42,094 bases of DNA from Variovorax sp. Root411 (GCF_001425205.1 NZ_LMDW01000012.1:640360-682453), one strand, 5' to 3'; positions 1 through 8,693 are shown, counted from the first letter of the stretch. The notes: generated by a model not told the origin, from the sequence alone. Numbers and translations: made by a program.

Positions 1-341
1 AGCTCGCAGCCGCCGCCCAGCGCAAAGCCGGCCACCGCGCCGATCACCGGCTTGCGGATCGAGCGGATGGTTTCCCAGTTGCGCGTGATGTAGTCGCCTT
101 TGTAGGTGTCGATGAAGCTGTACTTGGCCATCGCCGCGATGTCGGCGCCGGCCGCGAAGGCGCGCTCGCTGCCCGTGAGGATGATGCAGCCGATGGCGTC
201 GTCCGCATCGAAGGCCTTGAGGGCCTGGCCCAGCTCGGTCATGAGCGCGTCGTTCAGCGCATTCAGGGCCTTCGGGCGGTTGAGGGTGATGATGCCGACC
301 TTGCCTGCTTCGGTCCGCACTTCGATGTTTTCGTAGCTCAT
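1..341 (-). CDS. Enoyl-CoA hydratase/isomerase family protein (3' end outside window)
   Basis: The visible 113 N-terminal residues begin MSYENIEVRTEAGKVG and carry the crotonase pattern: ITLNRPKALNALND near the start, then AAGADIAAMA and the oxyanion-hole segment GAVAGFALGGGCEL at the window edge. Family members hydrate trans-2-enoyl-CoA to 3-hydroxyacyl-CoA in fatty-acid beta-oxidation, in the cytosol. The start at 341 is preceded by GGAGACACC, a good ribosome site. The C-terminal half, with the second catalytic glutamate, lies beyond position 1, so a related activity (isomerase, other crotonase) cannot be excluded. The gene follows the M61 peptidase gene on the same strand with an 81-nt gap. 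Confidence 0.93.
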   Translation of the reverse strand, partial: MSYENIEVRTEAGKVGIITLNRPKALNALNDALMTELGQALKAFDADDAIGCIILTGSERAFAAGADIAAMAKYSFIDTYKGDYITRNWETIRSIRKPVIGAVAGFALGGGCE

Positions 342-375
342 GGTGTCTCCGGGGGAAGGGGAAAAAACGCGCTTC

Positions 376-381
376 ACTATA
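376..381 (-). promoter_or_regulatory. Candidate -10 box (TATAGT) for the enoyl-CoA hydratase gene
   Basis: TATAGT lies 34 nt upstream of the start codon on the minus strand, in the 81-nt gap after the peptidase gene. No good -35 match is seen at 16-18 nt spacing; that zone is occupied by a small GGCCC/GGGCC hairpin. Weak prediction. Confidence 0.25.
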
Positions 382-422
382 CCCAGCATGGCCCGAAGGG
401 GCCCAGTTTCACGAAGGGGCAG

Positions 423-2249
423 TCAGCCGGCCAACCAGCCTGCCACCTTGGCGGCGTCGTGCGAGAACAGGCGCCAGGTCGTCACGCCGGCCGGCAGCAC
501 CAGCGGCAGCTTGATCAGCTTGCGGTCGCGCGCCACGATGGCCGTGCACTTCGTTGCGTCGCCCAGGTAGAGCGCGAGGTCGTCGAGCTTGGCGATGCGC
601 CAGGCCTGCGCCGGCCGCTGCTGGCTCTTCTTGCCGACGGCGGGCAGCTCGATGCCGATCCACTCGTCGTTCGCGGAAAAGCCGGCCTTCTCGGCCGCAC
701 CGCCGCGCAGCACCACCTTCACCTGCACGCTGCCGTTGGCCTCGGCCACGCGCAGGCCCAGCGCCTGCGCCTGCTGCGACGGGTCTTCGAGCGTGGCCAC
801 GCCGTGCGCGCGCAGCAATTGCGCGAGCGGCAGTTCCTCGGTCGAATGCACCCAGCGCCCCAACTCCGCCGCATACGAACGGCCGCTCACGGCCTCGAGC
901 GCGGCGGCAACGTCGGCCTCGCTGATCGGCCCGCCGCCGCTGTGCGTCCACAGGTGGCGCATCACGTCGTCGAGCGTGCCCTTGCCTTCATGGCGCAAGG
1001 TGAGGTCGAAGCACAGCGCCACCAGCGCGCCCTTGGTGTAGTAGCTCACCGTGCTGTTGGGCGTCTGCTCGTCCTGTCGGTAGTACTTGACCCAGGCGTC
1101 GAAGCTCGCGTCGGCCACCGGCTGCACCAGCCGGCCGGGCGTCTGCATGACCTGGTTGATGGTCTTGTTGAGCAGGCGCAGGTAGGCCGCATCGTCGATG
1201 CGCCCGGCGCGGCGCAGCAGCAGGTCGTCGTAGTAGCTGGTGAAGCCCTCGAAAAACCACAGCAGCTGCGTGTAGTTCTCCTGGCTGTAGTCGTAGCGCG
1301 CGAACTCGGCCGGCCGCATGCGCTTGACGTTCCAGGTGTGGAAGTACTCGTGGCTGATGAGCCCCATCAGCGTGGTGTAGCCGTCGGGCTGCTTCTTCTT
1401 CTCGCCGCGCTGCGGCAGGTCGCGGCGGTTGCAGATCAGCGCGGTCGAATGGCGGTGTTCGAGCCCGCCGTAGCCGTCGTCGACCGCGTTGAGCATGAAC
1501 ACGTAGCGGTCGATCGGCGGCTTCGGCCCGCCGCGCTTGCCGACCTTGTCACCGTGCCAGAAGCGCATCTCGGCTTCGCAGATGGCCTTGGTGTCGGCGA
1601 TGAGCTTCTCGCCATCGAACGAGGCCGCGGCACCGGCAATCACGAAGCGATGCGGCACGCCGCAGGCTTCGAATCCCGCGCTCCAGAAGGCGCCCATCTC
1701 GACCGGGCTGTCGGCCAGCTCGTCGTAGCCGGAGGCCTGGTAGCTGCCGAAGCCGTGCTTGTCGGCCTTCAGCGGCACGAGGGCAGTCGCGCACGACCAG
1801 CGTGCGGCATCGCCGGCCAGCGTGGGCGCGACGATCTCCAGCGCATGCGGCGCCTCGGTCTGGCCTTCGACCCGCAGGCACACGCTGGTGCCGTTGAAGA
1901 AGCCGCGCTCGGCATCGAGCCAGGCGGTGCGCACCGAGTTGTCGTAGGCGCAGACCCGGTAGTGCAGCACCAGTGGCTGCCCGGGCGTGCATTCGACCAG
2001 CCAGCTGCATTTGTCGAGCTGCGTGAGCACCGGCTTGCGGCGGCCCTGAGTGGCGCGCAGGCCCTGCAGGTTCTTGGCGAACTCGCGCACCAGGTAGCTG
2101 CCCGGAATCCACACCGGCAGCGACACGCGCTGCTGCGCCGCGGGAGCGTCGATGGTGAGCGCGATGTCGAAGAGGTGTGCGTGAAGATCCGCACATTCGA
2201 CGCGATAGCGCACGCCTGCGGCGCGCCGCGCGGGAGCCTTCGCCGCCAT
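423..2249 (-). CDS. M61 family metallopeptidase with C-terminal PDZ-like region
   Basis: This 608-residue protein matches the M61 glycyl aminopeptidase family. The zinc motif HEYFHTWN is at residues 300-307 and the third ligand is Glu334 in FFEGFTSYYDD. An N-terminal beta-rich domain (VSLPVWIPGSYLVREFAKNL) and a C-terminal PDZ-like segment (LGLRVAEANGSVQVKVVLRGGAAEKAGF) complete the usual order. Family members cleave N-terminal Gly or Ala from peptides. No signal peptide is evident. The start at 2249 shares one base with the dsbC stop (TGATG), which favours it over a longer frame and implies translational coupling. It is the last gene of a ubiH-like, dsbC, M61 run. The natural substrate is unknown. 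Confidence 0.9.
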   Translation of the reverse strand: MAAKAPARRAAGVRYRVECADLHAHLFDIALTIDAPAAQQRVSLPVWIPGSYLVREFAKNLQGLRATQGRRKPVLTQLDKCSWLVECTPGQPLVLHYRVCAYDNSVRTAWLDAERGFFNGTSVCLRVEGQTEAPHALEIVAPTLAGDAARWSCATALVPLKADKHGFGSYQASGYDELADSPVEMGAFWSAGFEACGVPHRFVIAGAAASFDGEKLIADTKAICEAEMRFWHGDKVGKRGGPKPPIDRYVFMLNAVDDGYGGLEHRHSTALICNRRDLPQRGEKKKQPDGYTTLMGLISHEYFHTWNVKRMRPAEFARYDYSQENYTQLLWFFEGFTSYYDDLLLRRAGRIDDAAYLRLLNKTINQVMQTPGRLVQPVADASFDAWVKYYRQDEQTPNSTVSYYTKGALVALCFDLTLRHEGKGTLDDVMRHLWTHSGGGPISEADVAAALEAVSGRSYAAELGRWVHSTEELPLAQLLRAHGVATLEDPSQQAQALGLRVAEANGSVQVKVVLRGGAAEKAGFSANDEWIGIELPAVGKKSQQRPAQAWRIAKLDDLALYLGDATKCTAIVARDRKLIKLPLVLPAGVTTWRLFSHDAAKVAGWLAG

Positions 2250-2971
2250 CAGCTGGACGAAGCGGCGAGTTGCTTCTCGACCTGCTCTGCGGGAATGGCG
2301 CCGGGCGTGCGGGTGCCGTCGCTGAAGATCAGCGTGGGCGTGCCGGTGATGTTGTACTTGCGGCCGAACTCGACGTTGCGCTGCAGCGCGGTCACGTCGC
2401 AGTTGCCTGGTGCGGTGGTGGGCTTGGCGCTGGCTTCCATCCAGTCGCCCCAGGCCTTGCCCTTGTCCTTGCTGCACCAGATGTCGCGCGACTTGACGTT
2501 CGAGTCAGGCCCGAGCACCGGGTACAGGAACAGGTACACGGTGACGTTGTCGACCGTCTTCATGTCTTTTTCGAAGCGCTTGCAGTAGCCGCAGTTCGGG
2601 TCTTCGAACACCGCGAGCTTGCGCTTGCCGTTGCCGCGCACGATCTTGATCGAGTCCTTCAGCGGCAGCTGGTCGAAGGCGACGGCGCTGAGTTTTTCCA
2701 CGCGCTCTTCGGTCAGGTTCTTGCGCGACTTCACGTCGATCAGGTTGCCCTGGATCAGGTAGTTGCCCTGCTCGTCGGTGTAGAAGATCTGCGCGCCGTT
2801 CACGCGCACTTCGTAGACGCCCGGAATCGGCGACTTCGACACCTCGTCGATGGCTGGGAACTGCGGAATGCGCGCCGGCAGGTTCTTGCGGATCTCGGCT
2901 TCGCCGGCGGTGGCGGCCACGACCGCGCCCAGCGTGCAGGCGGCGAGAAGGAGGTTGCGTACGAGTGTCAT
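2249..2971 (-). CDS. dsbC: Thiol:disulfide interchange protein, DsbC type
   Basis: The product has 240 residues with an N-terminal signal peptide (MTLVRNLLLAACTLGAVVAATAG). It continues with the DsbC dimerisation domain (IPGVYEVRVNGAQIFYTDEQGNYLI) and a thioredoxin fold with active site CGYC at residues 127-130. The cis-proline loop is TGTPT. DsbC is a periplasmic homodimer that shuffles wrong disulfides in exported proteins and is kept reduced by DsbD. Two further cysteines (in IWCSKD and GNCDV) match the structural pair of the family. The gene follows the ubiH-like gene after 39 nt and overlaps the M61 peptidase gene by one base. DsbG is a less likely alternative. Confidence 0.92.
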   Translation of the reverse strand: MTLVRNLLLAACTLGAVVAATAGEAEIRKNLPARIPQFPAIDEVSKSPIPGVYEVRVNGAQIFYTDEQGNYLIQGNLIDVKSRKNLTEERVEKLSAVAFDQLPLKDSIKIVRGNGKRKLAVFEDPNCGYCKRFEKDMKTVDNVTVYLFLYPVLGPDSNVKSRDIWCSKDKGKAWGDWMEASAKPTTAPGNCDVTALQRNVEFGRKYNITGTPTLIFSDGTRTPGAIPAEQVEKQLAASSS

Positions 2972-3010
2972 CGGGAGATCCGTTGGTCGGTTCGAAAAGG
3001 GGGCGGGGCG

Positions 3011-4147
3011 TCAGGCCTTCAGGCCCATGGCCTGTGCCGTGATCCAGTGCTTGACGAGGCGCGTGCGGTCGAAACCGCGCATGCCCCAGTTGCGCAATGC
3101 AGGAAGCGGGCCGAGGTTGTGCGAGAAAAGTTGCTGCAATCCATCGGTCGCGAGACTCATCTGCAGCACGTCGGCACGGCGGGCGCGCTCGTAGCGGCGC
3201 AGCAGCCGGGCATCGCCCACGCTGCGCCAGTAGTCGCGGTTCTTGATCACGTCGGCCAGCTCGGCCGCGTCGGCCAGGCCCAGGTTCAGGCCCTGGCCGG
3301 CCAGCGGGTGCACCGTGTGGGCGGCGTCGCCCGCCAGCGCCCACGAACGGTTCGGCTGCCCCGGCATCGCGCCGGTCCAGCGGTCGGCGATGGCGCGGGC
3401 CAGCGGCCAGGCGCCGCGCTCGCTCGTGAGCTTGAGCGCACCGAGCGAGTTGTGGCTGGCTTCGGTGACGGCGGCGTTGAATTCGTCGTTGCCCTGTGCG
3501 AGCAGGTCGGGCGCGCGCAGCTGGTCGACCGACCACACCAGCGCGACCGTTTTGCCGTGCGTGCCGCCGAGCGGCAGCAGTGCGAGCACCTCGCCCCGGT
3601 CGTTGAACCACTGGCGCGCGATGCCGTCGTGCGACTGCTCGGCCTCCATGCGCGCCGCGATCGCATGCTGTGGGTAGCGCGTGACCTCGTAGCTCACGCC
3701 GAGGGCTTCGCGCGTGGTGCTGGCCTTGCCTTCGCACACCACGGTTAGCGGCGCGGTCACGGGCTCGGCCACGACCTCGATCAGGGGCTGGAAGCGCACC
3801 GCGTCGGCCAGTTGCTGTTCGAGCGCGGGCACGTCGACGATCCAGGCCAGCGCATCGACCTTCTGGCGCGCGGCGCTGAACTGAACCCGGCCGCCTTCGT
3901 CGCCATGCACCAGCATTTCGCGCACGGCCGTGGCGTGGGCCGGATCGGGCCAGGCGCGCAGCGATTCGAGCAGCGTGCGCGAGGCGGTGTTGAGCGCATA
4001 CGCACGGATGTCGCGGATGTCTTCCTTGCCCGGCGTGGCCGGCGGCACCACCAGTGCGACGCGCACCCGCTCGCGCGCGAGCAGCAGGGCCAGCGTACGG
4101 CCGACGATGCCGGCGCCGCGAATGCAAACTTCTGGAGGGAGGGCCAT
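3011..4147 (-). CDS. UbiH/UbiF/VisC/COQ6 family FAD-dependent hydroxylase
   Basis: The 378-residue flavoprotein has an N-terminal dinucleotide-binding motif (IRGAGIVGRTLALLLARE) and the FAD-contacting segment GDAAHTVHPLAGQGLNLGL, with the GD pair at residues 273-274. These are hallmarks of the aromatic-ring monooxygenases that hydroxylate ubiquinone precursors. Which ring position it acts on cannot be read from sequence, so no symbol is given. The start at 4147 has no Shine-Dalgarno site; a TACAAT box ends six bases before it, so the mRNA may be leaderless. An upstream in-frame extension would run into the repeat at 4171-4260 and is rejected. It heads the dsbC/M61 gene run. Confidence 0.87.
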   Translation of the reverse strand: MALPPEVCIRGAGIVGRTLALLLARERVRVALVVPPATPGKEDIRDIRAYALNTASRTLLESLRAWPDPAHATAVREMLVHGDEGGRVQFSAARQKVDALAWIVDVPALEQQLADAVRFQPLIEVVAEPVTAPLTVVCEGKASTTREALGVSYEVTRYPQHAIAARMEAEQSHDGIARQWFNDRGEVLALLPLGGTHGKTVALVWSVDQLRAPDLLAQGNDEFNAAVTEASHNSLGALKLTSERGAWPLARAIADRWTGAMPGQPNRSWALAGDAAHTVHPLAGQGLNLGLADAAELADVIKNRDYWRSVGDARLLRRYERARRADVLQMSLATDGLQQLFSHNLGPLPALRNWGMRGFDRTRLVKHWITAQAMGLKA

Positions 4148-4153
4148 CGAACG

Positions 4154-4159
4154 ATTGTA
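4154..4159 (-). promoter_or_regulatory. Candidate -10 box (TACAAT) giving a leaderless ubiH-like mRNA
   Basis: TACAAT is followed by CGTTCG and then the ATG at 4147, so transcription starting 6-7 nt after the box would begin at the start codon itself. No purine-rich ribosome site exists in the gap. The -35 zone lies inside the adjacent repeat and shows no good match. Confidence 0.35.
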
Positions 4160-4170
4160 AGAACTATGCA

Positions 4171-4260
4171 CGCCCCCAGGCTGCGCGCACTTCGTGTCGC
4201 TTCGCCTTCCCCCCCGCCGGGGCGATACCTGCGGCCCGGCGGAGCCGGTTCCGCGGTATC
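4171..4260 (+). repeat. Structured intergenic repeat, copy 1
   Basis: First of six related elements. The order is CGCCCCCAGG, a small hairpin around CACTTCGTG, a C-run/G-run hairpin, then a large hairpin with outer arms GATACC (4224-4229) and GGTATC (4255-4260) and inner arms GCGG/CCGC and CCGGC/GCCGG. Its outer arms differ from those of the other copies in a paired way. This is the only copy between divergent genes: the ubiH-like start is 24 bp to the left and the MOSC gene lies to the right, in the repeat's own direction. An ATG at 4166 opens a frame beginning MHAPRLRALRVASPSP, but here it runs on far into the MOSC gene. Confidence 0.9.
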
Positions 4261-4328
4261 CCTGGCAGGGGCTGCGACGGTTCCGAAAGCTGCGGGACAA
4301 TTGCCGCCGCATTCCAAGGAACCCCACC

Positions 4329-5207
4329 GTGTCCCAGCCTTTCGACCTCGAAGCCACCATCGCGCGCCTGTTCATCTATCCGGTCAAGTCCTGCGCCGGG
4401 GTCGAGTTGCCCGAAGTGCTGCTGACCGAGACCGGGCTGGAGTTCGACCGGGCCTGGATGGTGGTCGATGCCCAGGGCGAATTCGTCACCCAGCGGCAGC
4501 TGCCGCGCATGGCTCTGATCAAGCCGCAGATGAAGCAGATGGAAGTGGTGCTGCGCGCCCCCGGCATGCTGGCGCTGCACCTGGCCTTCGACCGGGTCGA
4601 GAAGCCGGTGCGGGTGCGCGTGTGGAAAGACGAGGTGGCCGCCTACGACATGGGCGACATCGCGGCGCAGTGGTTCAGCGACTTCCTCTCGGAGCCCGGC
4701 AAGCCGCTGGCCCTGCGGCTCGTGCGCTTCGACCCCGAGCACAAGCGCCTGTCGAGCATGAAGTGGACCGAGGGCGTCGAGGCGGAGAACCAGTTCGCCG
4801 ACGGCTACCCGCTGCTGGTAGCGAGCGAGGGCTCGCTGGCCGAGCTCAACGAACGCCTCGCGGCACAGGGCCACGGCGCCGTGGGCATCGAGCGCTTCCG
4901 CCCCAACATCGTGCTCGCGGGCATCGAATCGCACGACGAGGACCGCGTCGACGCGCTGCACGTCACGACCGGCGAAGGCGAGGCCGAACTGCGCCCCGTC
5001 AAGCCCTGCACGCGCTGCCCGATTCCGGACATCGACCCGGCCACGGCCGTCAGCAGCCCCGAGGTCGGCGACACGCTGCGCACCTACCGCGCCGATGCGC
5101 GCGTGGATGGCGGCATCACCTTCGGCATGAACTGCATCGTGATCCAGGGCGTGGAGCACATGCTCAAGGTGGGGCAGCCGGTGGGCGCGAACTATCGGTT
5201 CGAGTGA
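4329..5207 (+). CDS. MOSC domain-containing protein (YcbX/mARC-like)
   Basis: The 292-residue product has an N-terminal MOSC_N beta-barrel (IARLFIYPVKSCAGVELPEVLL) and a C-terminal MOSC domain with KPCTRCPIPDIDP. Cys227 of that motif corresponds to the cysteine that ligates molybdenum in mARC and YcbX proteins, which reduce N-hydroxylated compounds. Unlike E. coli YcbX there is no C-terminal ferredoxin domain, so a separate electron donor would be needed. The GTG start at 4329 follows AAGGA with good spacing. A longer ATG frame from 4194 would translate the repeat and is less likely. The stop is 10 bp from the convergent rbsD stop. Confidence 0.88.
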   Translation: MSQPFDLEATIARLFIYPVKSCAGVELPEVLLTETGLEFDRAWMVVDAQGEFVTQRQLPRMALIKPQMKQMEVVLRAPGMLALHLAFDRVEKPVRVRVWKDEVAAYDMGDIAAQWFSDFLSEPGKPLALRLVRFDPEHKRLSSMKWTEGVEAENQFADGYPLLVASEGSLAELNERLAAQGHGAVGIERFRPNIVLAGIESHDEDRVDALHVTTGEGEAELRPVKPCTRCPIPDIDPATAVSSPEVGDTLRTYRADARVDGGITFGMNCIVIQGVEHMLKVGQPVGANYRFE

Positions 5208-5217
5208 GCGCGAGCGC

Positions 5218-5610
5218 TCAGAACTTCACTCCGGCGATCAGGATGATGTTGGCGTAAGGGGTGCATTCGCCCGTGCGCACGATGGCGCGGGCTTTTGCGC
5301 TGCGGCGCTTGAATTCCTCGTGCGACACGGTCTGCGGCGCGATGCCCAGCGACTGGGGATACCAGCCCGGCAGCTTCTTCGCATCGCCCAGCGCTTCGTC
5401 GGCCACCACGATGCTCTCTACCTGCATCTCCGACAGCACGGCGTTCAGCACGTCGGTGAGCAGCGGCACGCCGCGCGCCACGGCCAGGTCGATGCGGCGC
5501 GGGCCGTCGGGAATCGGCAGGCCGGCGTCGCCGAGCACGAGCATGTCGCCATGGCCCAGCGAGGCGATCACCTGGGACAGTTCGGCGTGCAGCAGGGCAG
5601 TTCGTTTCAC
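5218..5610 (-). CDS. rbsD: D-ribose pyranase
   Basis: The 130-residue protein starts VKRTALLHAELSQVIASLGHGD, with the catalytic His in the GHGD loop, and continues VLGDAGLPIPDGPRRIDLAVARGVP. It ends in a tyrosine-containing ATPYAN-like segment (CTPYANIILIAGV). RbsD interconverts the pyranose and furanose forms of ribose so that ribokinase gets its substrate. The GTG start overlaps the rbsK stop by four bases (GTGA), which fixes the start and implies coupling. It is the last gene of the ribose operon. Length is close to the usual ~139 residues. Confidence 0.93.
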   Translation of the reverse strand: MKRTALLHAELSQVIASLGHGDMLVLGDAGLPIPDGPRRIDLAVARGVPLLTDVLNAVLSEMQVESIVVADEALGDAKKLPGWYPQSLGIAPQTVSHEEFKRRSAKARAIVRTGECTPYANIILIAGVKF

Positions 5611-6572
5611 AGCGTGATCCAGTGGGGCGGCAATGGGCTGCGCAGCACGGCGTCGCGCTGCGGGATGGAGGGCTGGGCGCCGGGCTGCTGGATGCACAGC
5701 GCCGCGGCGCGGATGCCCAGGCGCACGGCCTCGTCGAAGGACTGGCCTTCACTCAGTGCGACCGCGAGCGCACCCAGGAAGGTGTCGCCGGCGGCCGTGG
5801 TGTCGACCGCCTGCACCTTCGGCGCAGGATGGTGGCGCGCGCCGTCGGCATCGACGGCCACAGCGCCGCGCGAACCCAGCGTGACGACCACGCGCGCGAT
5901 GCCCTTGGCACGCAGCGCCTGGCCAGCCTGCGCCGCTTCCTGCGGGCTGTCGGCGGACTGGCCGCACAGCGTCTGCGCCTCGATCTCGTTGACCACCAGC
6001 GTGTCGATCAGCGGCCACAGCGGCTCGGCGATCGCCCGCACCGGCGACGGGTTCAGCAGCACCTTGCAGCCCGCGCCGTGCGCCACCGCGATGGCGCGCG
6101 CGACCTGGTCCATCGGCGTCTCGAACTGCGTGACGAGAAAGGCCGCGCCCTGCACCTGCTGTTTCAGCGCGGCTTCGTCCACCTCTACCCGGGCGTTGGC
6201 GCCGGGAATCATCACGATGCGATTCTGCCCGCTGTCTTCCACGAGGATCAGCGCCGTGCCGGTAGGCTCGCCGGCCACGGTGCGCAGCGCGGCGGTGTCG
6301 ATGCCGTCGTTCTGCAGCGCGTTGCGCAGCGCCGTGCCGTGCGCGTCGTCGCCGATGCAGCCGATCATCTGCACCTGCCCGCCTTCGCGCGCGCAGCTCA
6401 CCGCCTGGTTGGCGCCCTTGCCGCCGGGAATGGTGGCGATCGAATGGCCGAGCAGGGTTTCGCCTGCGGCTGGCGCATGCGGTACGCGCAGCACCAGGTC
6501 CATGTTGAGGCTGCCGAGCACCACGATGCGCGGTGCCCGGGAGGGGCTGCTGGAAGAAGGCTTCGGGCTCAC
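5607..6572 (-). CDS. rbsK: Ribokinase
   Basis: The 321-residue PfkB-family kinase has the substrate motif VVLGSLNMDLVLRVPHAP, the glycine motif IPGGKGANQAV and the catalytic anion-hole motif DTTAAGDTFLGAL with the base Asp. It phosphorylates D-ribose to ribose-5-phosphate with ATP in the cytosol. The ATG at 6572 overlaps the stop of the LacI-type gene (ATGA). A ~14-residue polar N-terminal extension (SPKPSSSSPSRAPR) precedes the fold. The gene sits between rbsR and rbsD, both overlapping, so all three are probably translated as a coupled unit. Confidence 0.95.
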   Translation of the reverse strand: MSPKPSSSSPSRAPRIVVLGSLNMDLVLRVPHAPAAGETLLGHSIATIPGGKGANQAVSCAREGGQVQMIGCIGDDAHGTALRNALQNDGIDTAALRTVAGEPTGTALILVEDSGQNRIVMIPGANARVEVDEAALKQQVQGAAFLVTQFETPMDQVARAIAVAHGAGCKVLLNPSPVRAIAEPLWPLIDTLVVNEIEAQTLCGQSADSPQEAAQAGQALRAKGIARVVVTLGSRGAVAVDADGARHHPAPKVQAVDTTAAGDTFLGALAVALSEGQSFDEAVRLGIRAAALCIQQPGAQPSIPQRDAVLRSPLPPHWITL

Positions 6573-7666
6573 GGGGTGCGGGACTTTCGGGTTTGCGTTG
6601 CAGGCGTTTCGGTCGCAAGGGGCGCGGCGGGCTCGCGGAAGCTCGCATGCCGCGCGGTCGAGGCGCGCACGCGCAGTTCGGGCTGCAGCACCACCTTGCG
6701 CGCGTCGCGCCGCTTGCCGCCGACGCGTTCGAGCAGCATGTCGACCGCCAGTGCGCCGATGCGCTCCTTGGGCTGCGCCACGGTGGTGAGCGGGGGGCTC
6801 GTGTAGGCGGAGAGTTCGATGTCGTCGAAGCCGACGATGGAGAGTTCGTCGGGCACGCGCACGCCGCTTTCATGCGCCGCGCGCAGCGCGCCGATGGCCA
6901 TCAGGTCGTTGCAGACGAACACGGCCGAGGGCTTCTGCTCGGTGCGCAGGATGGCGTGCATGGCCTCGTAGCCGCCCTGGCTGGTGAAGCCGCCGCGCCA
7001 CAGCAGTGCGTTGGCGTTCGCGATGTCGGGCGTCGCGCCGGTCTCGGCCAGCGCCATGCGCCAGCCTTCAATGCGCTGCTCGCTGGGCATCACGCCCGCG
7101 GGCCCGCCGATGCAGGCGATGCGCTTGTGGCCCAGCGACAGCAGGTGCCGCACCGCGAGCAGGCCGCCCTGCATGTGGGCGGTTTCCACCAGGTCGCAGG
7201 CCGGGTCGTCGATCTCGCGGTCGACCAGCACGGTCGGCACGCGCAGGCCGTGCAGCTGCTTGGCCAGCGCATCGTCGTCGGCGGTGCCTGCGCCGGTCGA
7301 CACCACGATCAGCCCGTCGATGCGGCGCTCGGCCAGCACCTTCAGGTAGACGCTCTGGCGATGCGGTTCGTCGTCGGTGTTGCACAGCACCAGCGTGTAG
7401 CCGGCGCCGAAGCAGCGGTCTTCCACGATGCGCACGATCTCGGCGAAGTAGGGGTTCGAGCTGTTCGGAATCAGCATGCCCAGCGTCGAGGTGGTGTTGC
7501 TCTTCAGGCTGCGCGCCATCGCGTTGGGCACGTAGCCGAGTTCGCGGATGGCGAGCTCCACGCGCTCGCGCACCTTGGCGCTCACGTGGCGCGTGTCGTT
7601 GACCACGTGCGACACGGTGGTGACGGAAACGTCCGCCTTCAGTGCGACGTCCTTGATGGTGGCCAT
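6569..7666 (-). CDS. rbsR: LacI family transcriptional regulator of ribose genes (RbsR-like)
   Basis: The 365-residue product begins with the LacI-family helix-turn-helix (MATIKDVALKADVSVTTVSHVV) and the hinge sequence YVPNAMARSLKS. A periplasmic-binding-protein-like sensor domain follows (TLGMLIPNSSNPYFAEIV to LTTVAQPKERIGALAV). The C-terminus has an extra ~30 polar residues. LacI-family members repress sugar operons and release DNA on binding the sugar. Its place inside the ribose operon makes ribose the likely effector and suggests autoregulation through the paired operator near 11430. The start at 7666 lies 31 nt after rbsC and the stop overlaps rbsK. Confidence 0.88.
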   Translation of the reverse strand: MATIKDVALKADVSVTTVSHVVNDTRHVSAKVRERVELAIRELGYVPNAMARSLKSNTTSTLGMLIPNSSNPYFAEIVRIVEDRCFGAGYTLVLCNTDDEPHRQSVYLKVLAERRIDGLIVVSTGAGTADDDALAKQLHGLRVPTVLVDREIDDPACDLVETAHMQGGLLAVRHLLSLGHKRIACIGGPAGVMPSEQRIEGWRMALAETGATPDIANANALLWRGGFTSQGGYEAMHAILRTEQKPSAVFVCNDLMAIGALRAAHESGVRVPDELSIVGFDDIELSAYTSPPLTTVAQPKERIGALAVDMLLERVGGKRRDARKVVLQPELRVRASTARHASFREPAAPLATETPATQTRKSRTP

Positions 7667-7697
7667 GGCTTTTTGTGTTCCTCGTGGGGGGATGCCG

Positions 7698-8693
7698 TCA
7701 GGCCAGGCGTCGTTCCGCGCGGCGCTGGCGCAGCGTGTCGATGATGACGGCCACCACGATCACGGCGCCGGTGATGATGCGTTTGCTCGGCTCGCTGGCG
7801 CCCACCTGCGCAAGGCCGGCTTCGAGCACGGCGATGATCAGCACGCCGAAGAAGGTGTTGATCACCGAGCCGCGCCCGCCCATGAGGCTGGTGCCGCCGA
7901 TGACCACGGCCGCGATCACCTGCAGCTCGATGCCGACGCCGGCGTTCGGGTCGGCAGCTTCGAGCCGCGCCGACTGCATCAGGCCCGCGAGCCCGGCCAG
8001 CAGGCCAGTGGCGGCGAACACGATGATGCGGATGGGGCGCGGGTCCACGCCCGCCAGGCGCATCGCTTCTTCGTTGGTGCCGATGCCCACCACGTGGCGT
8101 CCGAACACCGTGCGCGTGAGCACCATCTGCGCGACCACCACCAGCACCACCGCGAGCACGAAGGCGGCCGAGATGCCGCCAATCCACGGCGCGGCCAGGC
8201 CCGAGATGGCGTCGCCCACGTACTGCGTGCGCGAATCGGTCACGAGGTAGGCACCGCCGCGCACCGCTTCGAGCATGCCCAGCGAGACGATGAAGCTCGG
8301 CAGCCGCCAGGCGACCGACACCGCGCCGGTGACCGTGCCGCAGACGAGCCCGGTCGCGAGGCCGAGCACGGCGGCCAGCGGCACCGAGAGCTTCCATTCG
8401 AGGATGGCGGCCGCCGTGACCGCGGCGCTCAGCGCCAGCACGGAGCCGACGGACAGGTCGATGCCCGCGATGATCAGCACGAAGGTCATGCCGACGGCCA
8501 TCACGGCCAGGGCGGGGATTTCGTTGGCGATCGAGACGAAGGTCTCGCGCGTCAGGAAGTATTCGCTGAGAGAGCCGAACAGCGCGATCATGCCCACGAG
8601 CACGACCGTCAGGCCCAGGTAGGTGCCGAGCTGGCCCTTGAGCGCGGACGGTGAGGACTGCGGGTTGGTTTTCGGGGTGGCTGCAGCGTTCAT
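7698..8693 (-). CDS. rbsC: Ribose ABC transporter permease
   Basis: The 331-residue membrane protein belongs to the BPD_transp_2 family. It has about eight to ten hydrophobic segments and the signature region ALAVMAVGMTFVLIIAGIDL, followed by SVGSVLALS, and later GLQ-type loops (LEAADPNAGVGIELQVIAAV and VIGGTSLMGGRGS). It forms the inner-membrane channel with RbsA. The start at 8693 overlaps the rbsA stop (ATGA) and is preferred over a longer frame that would run deep into rbsA. A hydrophilic N-terminus of ~20 residues precedes the first membrane span. Confidence 0.93.
   Translation of the reverse strand: MNAAATPKTNPQSSPSALKGQLGTYLGLTVVLVGMIALFGSLSEYFLTRETFVSIANEIPALAVMAVGMTFVLIIAGIDLSVGSVLALSAAVTAAAILEWKLSVPLAAVLGLATGLVCGTVTGAVSVAWRLPSFIVSLGMLEAVRGGAYLVTDSRTQYVGDAISGLAAPWIGGISAAFVLAVVLVVVAQMVLTRTVFGRHVVGIGTNEEAMRLAGVDPRPIRIIVFAATGLLAGLAGLMQSARLEAADPNAGVGIELQVIAAVVIGGTSLMGGRGSVINTFFGVLIIAVLEAGLAQVGASEPSKRIITGAVIVVAVIIDTLRQRRAERRLA

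Noticed and set aside
459..2588. Long frame opposite the M61 peptidase; similar ones at 11522-13450 and 21749-23914
   Set aside because: Antisense shadows of well-supported genes with no recognisable motifs.
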